From the NCBI GenBank assembly GCA_004335635.1, contig QAXH01005239.1:37575-97423 (forward strand): DNA of 59,849 nt, read 5' to 3'. Source of the stretch: Chloromonas sp. AAM2 (Eukaryota; Chlorophyta; Chlorophyceae; Chlamydomonadales; Chlamydomonadaceae). The notes below the pieces were generated by a model, which had not been told where the DNA came from, ran no database searches, and saw nothing but the letters and a program-made list of their open reading frames with translations. How positions within the stretch are numbered: the stretch's first letter is position 1; each line of letters opens with the position of its first letter. Positions 22,958 through 34,558 of this stretch are shown here, piece by piece. The position numbers and the translations under genes were made by a program.

Positions 22958-25907
22958 TTACAGATGTCCCTCGACCAGGGTGCTGTTGGGTGGTTTTGTG
23001 ATCCATGTGTGAGAGAATGTGTTGAGTACATCCGAGAGCGCGGCAGTGAAGATGCGGGACTGACTGTCGCCGCTGCCGTATGTGATCACCACCTGCGGTG
23101 AGAACACGCAGAACAATGAGCCACAGCTGAAACAGGCCAATCAAGCTCATGGCATTCAAGCCCGCAGTCAACGACAGCAAGACGCAGCCAGGGCATGCAC
23201 CGGGAACTGCAGACACACCAGAGCATGACATGCAACGCCAAGAGACAATGTCGTATGCATCAGCTGTTGCAGATTAAAGCACATGACGGCAACCCCACCG
23301 CTGGGTTTGCAAATGTGGAAATCTGCGTGTCTCTGCAATCTCACCTGTTTGTTGATGATGACCATGCCCGTGGGAAAGCTGATATACCCCATGCCAAAGT
23401 TGAGCGGGGGGCTGTCCAGAATCGGGTTGGTTGCAGCAATCAGAGGGATAGGCGGTCTGCATCAAGCAGCGGATAAAATCGATTAGTTGGGCGGGGATGG
23501 AGTTACACTCTAATCTGACTCGAGAGAGTGCCCAGCAGGCTCTGGTCACTGGGCACCACCAGGCCTGTGAGCGACGGCGACTCACGAGGCTGTGGATAGT
23601 CTGGCCTGTGTGTGTGTGTGTGTGCGCGTGCGTACATGTTCATCAGTATCGTCTCACATGGAAAAGAAGTCGGTGTAACATCATTCGCAGTGACCCCACC
23701 TTGCCACCTCCAGGATGTTGAAGGGCGGCTCCGAGTCCATCAAGTAGAAGAAACTGCAGGCCAGCACCACGAACGGAGCAGGTTTGATTATGATGTCTCA
23801 GGCTGGGACAGCACTACACGCTGTGAATGCCCTCAGGCCTCCAGCAGACAGCCTTGGAATCAACCACAAACGCCATTTGATAATTACAAAGCACGCTGAA
23901 AGCCTTCGACACATGTGCCGGCCCCCAGTAGAGAGAACAGACTTTGAGGCCAGTAAACGCACTTTGTGTATTCATGGCAGTTGCGTTCTGTTGGCACGGG
24001 TGACTTGCGCCTATGTGGGGTGTAGTGCAGGATGTTGAGATACACAGCACGTGGCAGGCCCGAGTCCTCCGGCATCAGCAGTGCAGCAGCGGTATTGCCA
24101 CGCGGCCCTGCAGACAGATGCGTGCACACGTTGCAGCTGGGCACCACCGTTATCATCATTTCGTGGCTTTTCATGGTTCAACCCACGGTACTGCAGCTAG
24201 ACATAATATCTCTCAAAGACTTACGCGCCTGACAATCGTTAAGCCAAGAAAGCTCACTAGCAGCGGGGCACACCATGTCAGCGATTCAACACATCAACTG
24301 CACACACAAGCATGCTGCAGTGCGGCAGCATGACTTTACAGCAGCTCTGGTTGCTTTTGATTGCTCCCCCAGTCATATCGATTTATACAACGGCAGAAAG
24401 AAAAGAAAAACGGCTAACACGAGGTGAGCGCCTTCTACAGTGAAGCTTCCTGCAGCTGCATGCGACAGCATGTACCAACACCATGGGACAGGATGGCACT
24501 CACCGGTGCCGCACACTGTCCTGACTGTGTCAAACACGGCATGGTTTTCCACCTTGTACAGTGTGGTGGCCACACCATTGGCGTGCACCGTCACCACTTG
24601 GTGTGGCATTAGGCTGCGTGACCACAGCACCGTGCCCTTGTACGTGAAGGGGGACTGCGCACACAACGCACCACATGCACATGCTCAAAACATGGCTGCA
24701 CACATGAGGCTGCAACAGTGGTTGGAAGTTGACAGGATTGCACTGCCAGTCACTTGCTTCAGCAGCAAATGGGCTGGGCTGCGCACTGCAGTTCAAAGCA
24801 TGTACAAGATACCTCTCCTGGCCTAGCAGGACGAGCTGTGGTGTGCCATGCTGTTCGAGCCTGATCCGTGCAAGCTGTGCCATTCACTTACCCAGCTCTT
24901 TTCCCAGGACCCGACGCCAGAGGAGTGTGTGATGGACATGAGCTTGCCCACAGGCCAGTCTGTCGAGCTGATAGTCATGCCTGGTAGAAGAACTGAGGGA
25001 ACCACTGCTGGAATGGCCTGGCCCACGCTCTCTGTTTGTCTGAGTTGCCGCCTAGCTGTGCCAGCTGCAGCTGGCAGCTGCTGCTGGCTAGTCGCTGCTG
25101 GTGCGCCACCTAGGAGCTTCACCATGCACAGGCCTTCCCTGAACTTGGTGGTGATGTTGGGGTTGTCAGACAGATGCCTGGGCCTGCAACCAGCCTGCAT
25201 GTACGACATGATCAGCAGCGGCAGGTGTGAGAAGCAGGCTAATGGATCTGCACCGCGCATGAAGGCTTGGCTCATTTGAATTTAAAGCTCACCTGCAGAA
25301 ACAAGCCGTCGCCAGCTGTGATCAAGCGAGGATCGATCAGGCCGTTGAGCTCAAAATGGTAACCCCTAGGAGGATAAGGATGCTTCTCCTTGTAACCAGG
25401 CCCTGGCTCCACAAGCTGGCAATCCTCACGTCTGAGCTCAAGCTGGTCCCGTAGCTGTGCCTTGCAAAACAGAAGCTGGTTAGCTTCAAATATTTGGCCC
25501 CGCATTGTCTTGTTGATTTGTCTGTAGTGAACCACTGTGCGCAATGATACTGTTCTCTGAAGAATCGCGACGTACAGTTGCCCATTGTACACTGCACTGG
25601 CTGTATTGAGCCAGAATGTGCGATTATAGCCATCCGAAATGGTGCACTCGCAGAAGCGCTCGGCTAAGCATTTGGTGCGGATGGACTCGTTCCTTGGCAC
25701 TTCATAGTCAACAAATTTGTATAGTGCTGACGGCCGAGCTGTGCGAATGCTGGCCACCAACGCAGGCCAGGGGTCCACTGGCTCTGTTATCTGGCTTACG
25801 GTGCTCATCTGTGCGCTGCTTGCCAGGCTTAGCATCACAGCTACAATGAGCAGTAGCGTGTGCCTTGCATGACCGGCGCAAACTCGGCCCATGTTGCGCC
25901 TGACCAC
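22958..25907 (-). CDS. Secreted or Golgi protein with GH130-like beta-propeller
   Basis: Eight exons close in phase to 526 residues: 25907-25293, 25194-24892, 24654-24504, 24107-23963, 23753-23708, 23580-23507, 23456-23345, 23092-22958. The N-terminus has a hydrophobic stretch (HTLLLIVAVMLSLASSA) that should act as signal peptide or anchor. NES, NRT and NKT are potential N-glycosylation sites, so the protein probably enters the ER. Motifs recall five-bladed GH130 or related glycan-active propellers: LIDPRLITAGDGLFLQ, WEKSW followed by SPFTYKGTVLWSRSL, GPRGNTAAAL, MDSEPPFNILE, and the final FPTGMVIINKQ and VVITYGSGDSQSRI. Substrate and activity are unknown; GH130 includes mannoside phosphorylases, and related proteins are glycosyltransferases. 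Exon 5 (46 bases) and the borders of exon 6 rest mainly on phase fit, including a TGAG acceptor, so that part is less sure. Intron 3 holds repeat R2. Confidence 0.65.
24132..24265 (+). repeat. Dispersed repeat R2, copy 2
   Basis: Copy of 11945-12084 in the same orientation, beginning with TGCAGCTGG and ending near AAGCCAAGAAAG. It lies in intron 3 of the GH130-like gene, antisense to it. Confidence 0.85.
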
Positions 25908-27683
25908 TGCTGCCTTTGCACGAGTGTGGAGAGGATGTGCTTGGCTGGCTGCGCTTGGCGCTCAAACAAATCAAAAAGGGTCGGGCTGTTCAATATTGTC
26001 TGACCCACTGACTTGCACGGGCTACTGATCGATGCAAAGGCGCCTCTGATGCAAGCCCTTCAATCGACCAGCGTCTGTTTGAATGGAGTGCGCAACAGAT
26101 TGCAATGGTGGGTTTGAAGGTCTGGCGAAACGGCATTGAAACTGCTGGGAAGTTGCTGTTGAGTATTTCACACTCGAGAAGCAGCGGAGGAGAAAACCTC
26201 AGAAGTCAGTTGTAGAAATTTATCCGCAGATAGCTCGCAGACAATATGGCATCGAGGAGTTGGGCTTGCAGGTTCGGTTTGTCACCAATTATGGTGGGAG
26301 AGTACGCAAGCTGGGACCGGTTCAAGTGCGATATGATTGTGGACTGTCTTCTGCCCTTGTGCTGTCTTCTGTTCTTGTGGTATCATAATGCTGCTGGAGA
26401 GCCACCCACATTTTCTCATGCAAGGGCGATTTTTTGGTGTGGCTTGTTAAGTCAAAAGTTTCTTCACAGGTGCAGAGTCGTGGTCGATCAAACTTGCGCA
26501 GAAGACAACATGATGTCGAAGTGTGGAATGATCTCTGGCATTATGTACAAACCAGGCCAATTTGCTGTCAGCCACGGGACACTGTTCCTCCCGACATGTG
26601 CTGCCTTAGTTGACCTCACTTGGCATTGTCTGGGGAAAAGGAGGGATCCGTTTGGGGAAAACGAGGATCCAAGCGAACGTCGTGTTGTGGCTTGCGTTCA
26701 GGCCCTCACCCCAGGTGGGCCTGTTAAAATGGGTCTCAGAAATTAAAATGGGTCTGAGAAATACAGTCAGCAAGCAAAAAAAAAGAAGTTTGCCATTTCT
26801 AAACACTTTGTGTGAATAGGGCCAGGAACCATTGTGCGCCAGCAAAACGTGTATATGTGTTTGTGTGTGTGTGTGCGCGTGTGAATCGCCATGGGGTGAA
26901 CAGCGTGGTGAACATCGCGTGTTGTTGTAGACGGTGCACTGCCACTTCTGGGACAGCAAACCAGGACTAGACAGGAAATACAGTGTCAAAAGACAAAATG
27001 GGTGGAAGCACCAAGTGTGCGACCCATAGGTTAAGACCTATCACTTGTACGTCCTGTTGTGAGTGGTGGTGTTTGAGAGAGGGTGTGTGTCGTGGGCGCC
27101 TGATTGGTATTCTCTGTTTGCCCTGATCTTAGGACCTGTGACGCTCACCCTGAGATTGTTCTGCGCGTGCCTGCCCGCCACAAGCGGCCTTTGTGTGCAA
27201 GTGTCGGCACCTCGGTTTTCCTGGTGTCGTGCTCTTGTCCGCTCTTGCATATGTTGGTGCGACTCTGCCTTAAGACCTGGGTCGATACACCAGGACACAC
27301 GAACAGTCACCACATGAATCCGCCAAATTGTTCCAGAACTGGCAAACTTTTTTTTTGGCACTCAACCTTCATCTGACCGCTCTCATTAGGTTACGGATAA
27401 ATGGCTTCTTCAGTGCCGTGATTTTCTCCTTCACCAATGTCCTCAGTGGCACCGAAGGAAAGCGTCCATGTTACAAAGCTAGAGAATGCAATGCCCAGGT
27501 CCCTGCAACCTCCTGCACAAATCACTGGTGTTGCAGCAAGCCCAACACGACCAGATCGTCATGTGCCAATGCTCGAGCAGCAAGGCATAGCAGCACAAGG
27601 AGAGCGATGCACCGCGGAGTTGCCAGTTTGGTTGAGACAGCATGGCAGGTCCTGCCAACCCAAGCTCACAATCAGGCCAGAAA
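25908..27683. other. Intergenic stretch with repeat ends, no sure gene
   Basis: The promoter of the GH130-like gene should be at the left. A 166-codon plus-strand frame (26246-26746) has no recognisable domain. AAAATGGGTCTCAGAAATT is duplicated in tandem near 26728-26762. Poly-A/TTTGCCA repeat ends occur at 26777 and 27331, and a GT microsatellite is near 26857. Confidence 0.5.
26776..27358. repeat. Inverted pair of poly-A / GTTTGCCA repeat ends
   Basis: At the left, A9-GAAGTTTGCCATTTCT. At the right, reading inward on the other strand, A9-GTTTGCCAGTTCTGG. The pair is about 580 bases apart. The same motif delimits the element at 58705-59474, but here it points the other way. This may be two solo ends or an element remnant. 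Confidence 0.45.
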
Positions 27684-30600
27684 TCAATCCTCATCCCCCC
27701 CTGGGCCCCTGGGCTTAGGCCCACCAGCCTGCTTAGACATGATGATCTGGTCTACGCGCATAATGGTGACTGCTGCATCGGCCGCCAGCTTGATGGCCCA
27801 CCACTTGGTGCTGTACAGATCCACAATGCCCTCAGTGGACATGTCCTTCGGTTGCCCAGTCTCAATGTCCACACCTGCAAGAAGCACGAGCACTACGTCT
27901 GGTCAGAGTATCCATCAGCAACCTACTGCACAGCAGAAACGACTTATCCCTGACCCCTGCCCTAATCGCTGACCCCTGCCCACGCTCACTATAACTAGCC
28001 AGCTCTTTCCAGTGCTGGGACACACAATCATCGTTTAGTATTCTACCTCAGCCCAAGCCTGATGCAAGAAGTACATGATCTTCACCACCCTCCAGCCCCA
28101 CCTGTACTTGTTTGCCCTTGTGCATGTGCGGCATACAGGGCCGACACAGCATCAGCGGCGTTAAGGCCAGAGTTTTCCGCCAGAGTGCGTGGCACCACCT
28201 CGAATGACTCAGCAAACTTCCCAATCGCATACTGTTCGAGGCCGGTCTGCTTCTTGCCATACTCGCCGAGCTGCCGGGCCAGCTCGATCTCTGTTGCTCC
28301 GCCCGCCGCAACACAGCGGCCATCACGTGTGAGCGTCTTAAAGGCGTTGACTCCGTCGTTGACGGCCCGCTCCACGTCATCCAAGAATCCCTCGGTGGAC
28401 CCACGCAGTACCACTGTGCTGATTTTGCCTAACGCAGCATCCTGCCGGAGCACTGTGCACATTGAACCACCGATTTCCTGCGGAGAAGGACCGCACCAGG
28501 TGTGAGTGAAGAGCTGAGCGACAGATAGTTGCCACAGACGCCACAGCAGGCACAGCACACGCCTCTGAACACGCAACGCCATTGCATACAGGAAGTGTGC
28601 CAGCGGGCACAGGCTGGGGTTATTAAACACTGCAGCAGATCAACCACGCAAGCAGCCTTATCTAAACCTTCCTGGACTAGAATCACCAAATTCGCCATGG
28701 TACCTGGATTCAGACTAAGCATGGACATCGCCTGTACAGTGCAACCTTGGCATATGTGCATGTCATCTGATTGCCTTCCTCTCGCAATGCCATACTGTAG
28801 ATCTGCAGCCAGTCAGGCTTTCACTTTTAACTGCAGCTTGCTGCAGGACTGCACCTTGCAAAGGCAGCCAGCACGTCCAGCTCAGATGCAGCCTGTAAAT
28901 GCGTTCTGCATGCCATTGCAGCCTTAATGCCCTACCTGTACGCTCAGGTACTTTGCAAAGCCAAGCTCATCTGGTTGCGGCGAACCAAACGTCGCCCGTG
29001 CAACAGCTCCTGTTGCCTTGCAGAAACGCATGAGCTCAAACTTGGAGGGTATACGTAACATCATCATGCCGTACTTTTCCAAGAAGTGTGCTGCCATCTC
29101 CCCAATGGCACTGCCACTGACCACAACCTGCACAGGCATGGAGCAACATTTAGGGCAGGCATCACCTTGACCAGATACACAAGGCATCTCTCAGGATGGC
29201 ATGAGCACACACTGACTGCTGCCTTCTACTGGAGAGCAAAGCCAAGAGCATCACTGTAGTGCAGGTCTTGTTGTTCATAGCGGGCATCTGCATTAGCCCC
29301 AACACATACCCAGATGATCACTCATCCTTCGGACTACCTACACTATGCAATGTATGTATAGTATACATGCAGCCCGTAGCCCACATCCCCATAGCTCACC
29401 TTGACCCCTGCATCTGCAATACTCTTGATGTACTCCTCCAGTTTGTCTTCCTCCCCTTGCGCATAGGTCTCCAGTTCTTTGGCAGTCTTGATTAAAACAG
29501 TACCCTGAGTAAACAGCATGGAGTGCATTGCATAATTGCATGAGAGCAACCAAGAGAACAAAACTCCGGGTGCCATGGCATGGTGCATGCAAACAAAACA
29601 CCCCAATCCCTAGGCAAACCAGGCCTACATGCACAGCAAAACAGGCAGAGCAACCCAAGCATCATGGAGGACAGCACTGGACCGCCTTGTAGTCACTGAA
29701 TATCGCTTGTCCTGACCCCAGCCAGATCAATCTCACCTTGGTATCCGTGGACGATGTGTCCACTCCTTGAGCATACACCACAACCTTGGCATCCTCCATG
29801 TGCTTAACGCTGCCTTCTGCATCACGCCTCAGTACCATGCCCTTAACCACACTGGAGTCCGGCAGCCCAGCACCTGGGATCTTGACCACGCGCACGTTGT
29901 CAACATTGAAGTTGACAGGGTTCTTAGGCAAAACATCAATGCATGCCTCGGCCACTAGTTGCGAGAGCACATCCTCATACCCAAAGATTTTGCTTGAGAT
30001 GGCACCCTTAAGACGGCGGGCCACCTGTATCAGCAAGCACACAGCCATTGGTTATGTTGAAGACTGCACCAGACATCGACCACTGGAGTTCGATCCGCAC
30101 CGCCATGGTAATGGAGCACGATTGCTGACAGCGAGCCCGCTGACAGAGTTGATGGCTGATTCTGTGTACAAGCAGGCTGTTAAGGGCTGCACCAGATTGG
30201 CCAGGCAAGACATGGAGACCACACTGCCTCAGCTGTGGCAACCATCAGGTACGCACCAGATCTTTGTCGCGAACGTCAACCTCCTTGCTGCCCTCCACCA
30301 CTAAGGTGTCAAGGATCTCCAAAGCCTACACGCAGCAGATCACCTGGTTTGAAATCAAAAGGTCATGCAGCTCAAGCAGCAGACACTTGGCTGGCTGAGC
30401 ATGTCGACACACTGCGTGTAGTGGCTGCGCTTGTCACACACCTTGCTTGCGGCATTAGCATATCCGTCAGCGATTTCAGCTGTGTGCAGCCCATCTCGCA
30501 GAAGGGACTCGGCATGGCCGAGCAGCTCTCCTCCCAGCGAAATGACCTGCACGGCACACGAGTCCATGCACGGAATGCCTTTGGCCTGTCATTTCTGTGA

Positions 30601-31069
30601 GTGCCATGCCGGTGGTTCTTACCGCCCCCCGCGGGCGATCTAGCCGTTGCACAACAGGGGTTCTAGCCACTCCGCTGCTCACCAGGTTGGTGCCGTCTCC
30701 AATCTCCTGCTCTTGGGCTTTCGCTGCAAGCACCAACAGCTTGGCTGCTGGGTGGTTGACCTCCAGCTCAGTGACGATTGTGGAAGCATCGCTAGTGACA
30801 AACAGACGCTCGAGGTGGTTGATGACCATCTTGTTCATGCCTGCATACCACAGCGACTACAGCTTAATGTGCGGATGCCTGATTAATGAAGGACGAATGT
30901 GCTGCAGTTCGGCAGCCCACTCACCATTAGGGCCCAGAGATGTCCTTGTAATTTGCGCCATGTTCTTGCAGGCCTCGATGTTTCGCAGCACGGCTTCATC
31001 AACACCAGCAAAATGTTTGTGCCCATCCTTGAGCATGGCCTGGAGGCCGTATGGCAATCCCATCGCCAT
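27684..31069 (-). CDS. CCT8: T-complex protein 1 subunit theta (CCT8)
   Basis: Theta subunit of the cytosolic chaperonin TRiC/CCT, a two-ring ATP-driven folding machine for actin, tubulin and other substrates. Nine exons close in phase to 540 residues, the usual CCT8 length: 31069-30925, 30840-30683, 30546-30442, 30325-30257, 30024-29737, 29504-29400, 29127-28936, 28477-28108, 27874-27684. Group II chaperonin landmarks are TRTSLGPNGMNKMV at the nucleotide site, GDGTNL (residues 96-101, where Asn replaces Thr as in theta subunits), EEYIKSIADAGVKVVVSGSA, RDGRCVAAGGATEIELARQL, and the end KLAADAAVTIMRVDQIIM with a Gly/Pro-rich acidic tail. Intron 1 is only 84 bases. This is the most secure annotation in the window. 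Confidence 0.97.
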
Positions 31070-32949
31070 GGCTGATCACAATTCGATTGAGATCACAATT
31101 GCAGGCGGGTAAGAAGGACAGCTGAGGCGCACAATGCTCAGATGCTGTTGTCCTGTTCTTGACCTGCACCACGCAATACGCGTTCTGTCTCGGTTCCTCC
31201 TGCAGTGTTCAATGTTTCGCTCCCATGACGGTTGGCAGCACATGGGGGCGCGGCTTTTTGACTGTGTTCTCTGAGAAGATTACCAGGTGGGGAGCTTAGG
31301 TCCCCTCTAGCTCACTTGAAGTGAGAAAATCAGATTAGTACTCCTTCAGCAGTGCTCCTTCCTCCAGCAGAAATCCCTCTCTTTCAGCGGCATGCAACTG
31401 AAAGTCTCGGCCTGCCCGCCTGGCCTTGCTTGCAGGGCGTAAGTAGGTTGCAGTTAGGTGAATGGCATAGGGTTAGGGTCAGTGCCGTGTGCCCCACTGA
31501 GGCCTGCTGGTGCATGTTGGTAGTGACTGCCATCTTGTCTCAAATTGGCTGCTTCGACCATCTGCGCCCGTCACGGTTGTGCAGTAACTAAGCTGCCACG
31601 AGGCAACCCCATTCGTGTTCCTTCCCGATAGCTGCCCCTTCCACCTCCCATCTATTCTTTTTCGAACCATGCTGATCTTGTGCATGCTGATCTTGTCCTT
31701 TCTTGATGATTACTCAATGTGTCTTTTCGTGCGGCAAGGTGTGATATATTGTGCAATGATGAGTGAAGGCAGGGCGATTGCACCAGCTGGGAGTCAGTAC
31801 CAGGAGAAGAAAGGATTGCATATCTATAGAAACAACAGGATGTCATATCGCTTTGCATCTGGCAAGGCCGTCTGACAATCAACCGTCATGAGCACGTGGG
31901 CGTATTCTTTCCCGTTTTCCTCTTATGGCTTTCTAAAGCTTACCATATGCTGAGGGGTCATGCATCGATTTTCCATCCATGCAGAAGCCCTGCCCGCATC
32001 CTTTACATCGAATAAACGAGCTGGATCATCAGCACATGTTTTCAGAGAGTTAAGCTGATCAGTAGTCTCAACGCACTAGGGAACGGTCACTAAACTGATT
32101 TCCAGTTGTGAATCGTTACCGAACGTTGAATGGCAAGTTACTGGCAGCTTCCAACAACACAGTGGAACAACCTAATCAATTCAAAGAAACAAAGCTGCTA
32201 ATGGAAGGAACATCGTCATACGGGCAGCTAAGTTTTATCACTGTTGAATTGGCATGAAACACTCGCATATGCATGGAATTGTGCTGCTCTGTTGCGCCCA
32301 GGTACCAACCCACTTGACATCTACGGTTCAAGCATAAACCCTTGTAACTTCAATGTAACGTCGAACAAGACAAGATGTTTGCAACTTCTCGGACAATTTG
32401 ACGGTTCAGTTTGGCGGTTGTGGTGAAGCGTGTCTTTGACTTGAAGTTGCTCAAGCTTGTGTGTTCATGGAGAATGTGCCTGCCGTCCTGAAGCTGGGTA
32501 TGACATATATAGCGCATGAGCTCTTCCACAAGCGTGGACATCTTGTTGCAGTTCTTGTTCAGTCAGCAAATTGTAACAGGGTTTTGAGTGGTTTGGTGTT
32601 TCTATCGCTGAATGTTACGAACTTGTTACAACAGAGAAACCTTGGCGGTCCCAACAACGCGTGGTCCTCTCCACAGCTAGGTAGATCTAATGGAAGTCTG
32701 TAAGACATGGAACATCAGCAGAGCCAAGGTCTGCCTGCATTAGTATGGCCCAAGCATACCAGGCCACAACAACCGCTTCCTCTCTGGCAGTGAGAGTGCT
32801 GCGGCTGGACGTATAAGGACTTGAGGATGGTAAGGTGTACAAAGCTCAAAATCAATGAGGCCATCCCCTGGCACGCTCATCTTGCCTGACGGATCGACAG
32901 GCTACACGATGCTGTGTTTTGCTGCTTGCTTATCAATGTCCAACTGCCC
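31070..32949. other. Intergenic stretch, nothing recognised
   Basis: The CCT8 promoter should lie at the left edge and the 3' end of the next minus-strand gene at the right. The open frames (for example 31615-31875 and 32461-32703, +) lack recognisable domains. The sequence is AT-richer than the neighbouring exons. Confidence 0.5.
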
Positions 32950-34322
32950 TCAGTTCAGCTCTTCAATCTTACTTGAACGCTTAGCACGCACTTTGGGCCG
33001 CCTGCCTTGGACACCGTCATCCATGAGCATGTTGTTGTCCATCGCATTGCTGTTTACCCCTGGCCCAGCCTCAGCAGGGCCCTGCTCGCTACCTCCTGCA
33101 CACATGGGCCCTTCCCCACGACCCTCCCTTGCATCGCCCTCGTCATCAGTGCTGCTGCACGAGGAGCTTTCTGTACCTTCTCCTTGCTCCAGGTTGCCTG
33201 CCATCTGATCTGATAGGCCTTGCATGACACGTTCTGCAGCCGTGACTGCGCCGTCATTTTGCAACTCCAGCACGCCGCATGCAAGGTCCTGCAGGAGATC
33301 AAGAACAGCAGGACTGATAGCTATTACGGCTGTTTAGGGTGGTGATGTCGTCTGCGTTTAGGCGTCCGCTTTGTACCGGAACCGTGGGTTGCACCACGAT
33401 AAACCATTTGTGGTCAGGAATGAAGACCGATGTGTGCTGTTCAGTTGCGGCCAGATGTCATCACTCACCATCTCGATGTAGTTTCCTTGTGTTTCATCGT
33501 TGATAGCCTCAATGTCAAACTCCTCAGCAGGCCGTGTCTGTTGAGATAAGCAGCACGATGAGTCGTGGAGTAGACTTTGCGAGATCAGGTTGTGAACATT
33601 AGTGCCTTCAGACCCAGGAACTGGCTTGTAGCCACCTCCTCGACGTTCGTGGCACGTAGAATATGGACTATTGGTAACTACAAGATTTGGTCTTCGTCTT
33701 TTGCTTGGAGACAATGGTGGCAGATTGTTATTATCAATCAAAGGAGTCCAGGTTGAGAGGGCACACACCCCGGTATACGGGGCACAGGTCAAAGAGTATA
33801 CAGCCATGCCATATAAAGCGTGTGCCTCCTGCAAGCCTGACAGCTTCTCTCCTGCATCGCTGCAGTGTGCTTGTGACTCAGTGCTTCCCGACCTGCATTT
33901 CCTCTTGTAAATGGCGGTTCGCGGCTTGCATTTGTGGCATGAAGCCCCGTAACCGGTCCAAAACTGCACGCAAAGTACATGCCATGTGGTTGCTTGCGAA
34001 AGGAACGCAAGTTCAGCTTCCACGGCACGGCTGAAGATGCAGAATGCTCACGAACGTGGTCCATGAGCTGGAGTGCATGCAACCCACCTGAACTGCGCTT
34101 GACAGGGCCTATGCCTGGTTTAGGAGCATCTGCCTGTGCGAAGACGTTTAGTCTTCGTTCTGCAATGAGCACCAGCGCGGATGCAGCCACAAGACATGAG
34201 CTCACCAGCATGCAGGCTAGCCGCCAATGCTTGATTGCACACTCACCCAGCTGTGACACGCCTGGCACGTCCAGCCGTTCTCTGTTAGTTTCCGTTCCTG
34301 GTGTGGCATCCATGGTCGCCAT
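32950..34322 (-). CDS. Hypothetical protein, gene structure only partly resolved
   Basis: The 3' half is supported. Exon 33288-32950 (113 codons with stop, starting DLACGVLELQND, ending in a basic KRSSKIEELN) joins in phase 0 to exon 33537-33469 (TRPAEEFDIEAINDETQGNY...). The splice signals are strong: ATG|GTGAGT and CTCCTGCAG. Upstream sequence is open and encodes a basic SPSKRRRPNL motif. The best 5' start is the ATG at 34322, whose frame begins with a possible membrane helix (ACMLVSSCLVAASALVLIAE), but I could not find a unique exon path connecting the two halves, so they may be separate genes. The C-terminal region is acidic, Ser/Gly-rich and probably disordered. No family recognised. Confidence 0.35.
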
Positions 34323-34558
34323 GCTGAGTGCTATGGCTGTATGGACGCAATCTCAGTTTGAACCACTTCATCCCGGAAAGTTTGGTTGCAAAAAGCGCAG
34401 TCCGTTGCTCACAGAGACTGCAAGCAGCTGGAACGCCGCCGATAGCCTACCTAATGCAGCGGCAGAAGCAACAAAGACGCGCAGGAACTTGCACCTCTGA
34501 CAAGGCTCATCAGGACAGCCACCTTGGTAGACGTTAGTGGTGCCCTTGCGAGCTCAAG
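34323..34558. promoter_or_regulatory. Compact divergent promoter region
   Basis: Only 236 bases separate the proposed start of the minus-strand hypothetical gene from the start of the AVT1-like transporter. If both starts are right, this is a bidirectional promoter. No specific element is recognised. Confidence 0.3.

Noticed and set aside
22958..22962. TGTAA overlapping the stop codons of the GH130-like and RsmB-like genes as poly(A) signals
   Set aside because: Cleavage usually follows TGTAA by a short distance, so this would leave almost no 3' UTR. The match is probably accidental (also at 53077-53081).
24013..24333. 106-codon plus-strand frame containing repeat R2
   Set aside because: It runs across an exon and intron of the minus-strand GH130-like gene and through a repeat. 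No family resemblance.
26246..26746. 166-codon plus-strand open frame as a gene
   Set aside because: No recognisable domain, repeats nearby, and no supporting splice structure. Kept only as part of the intergenic description.
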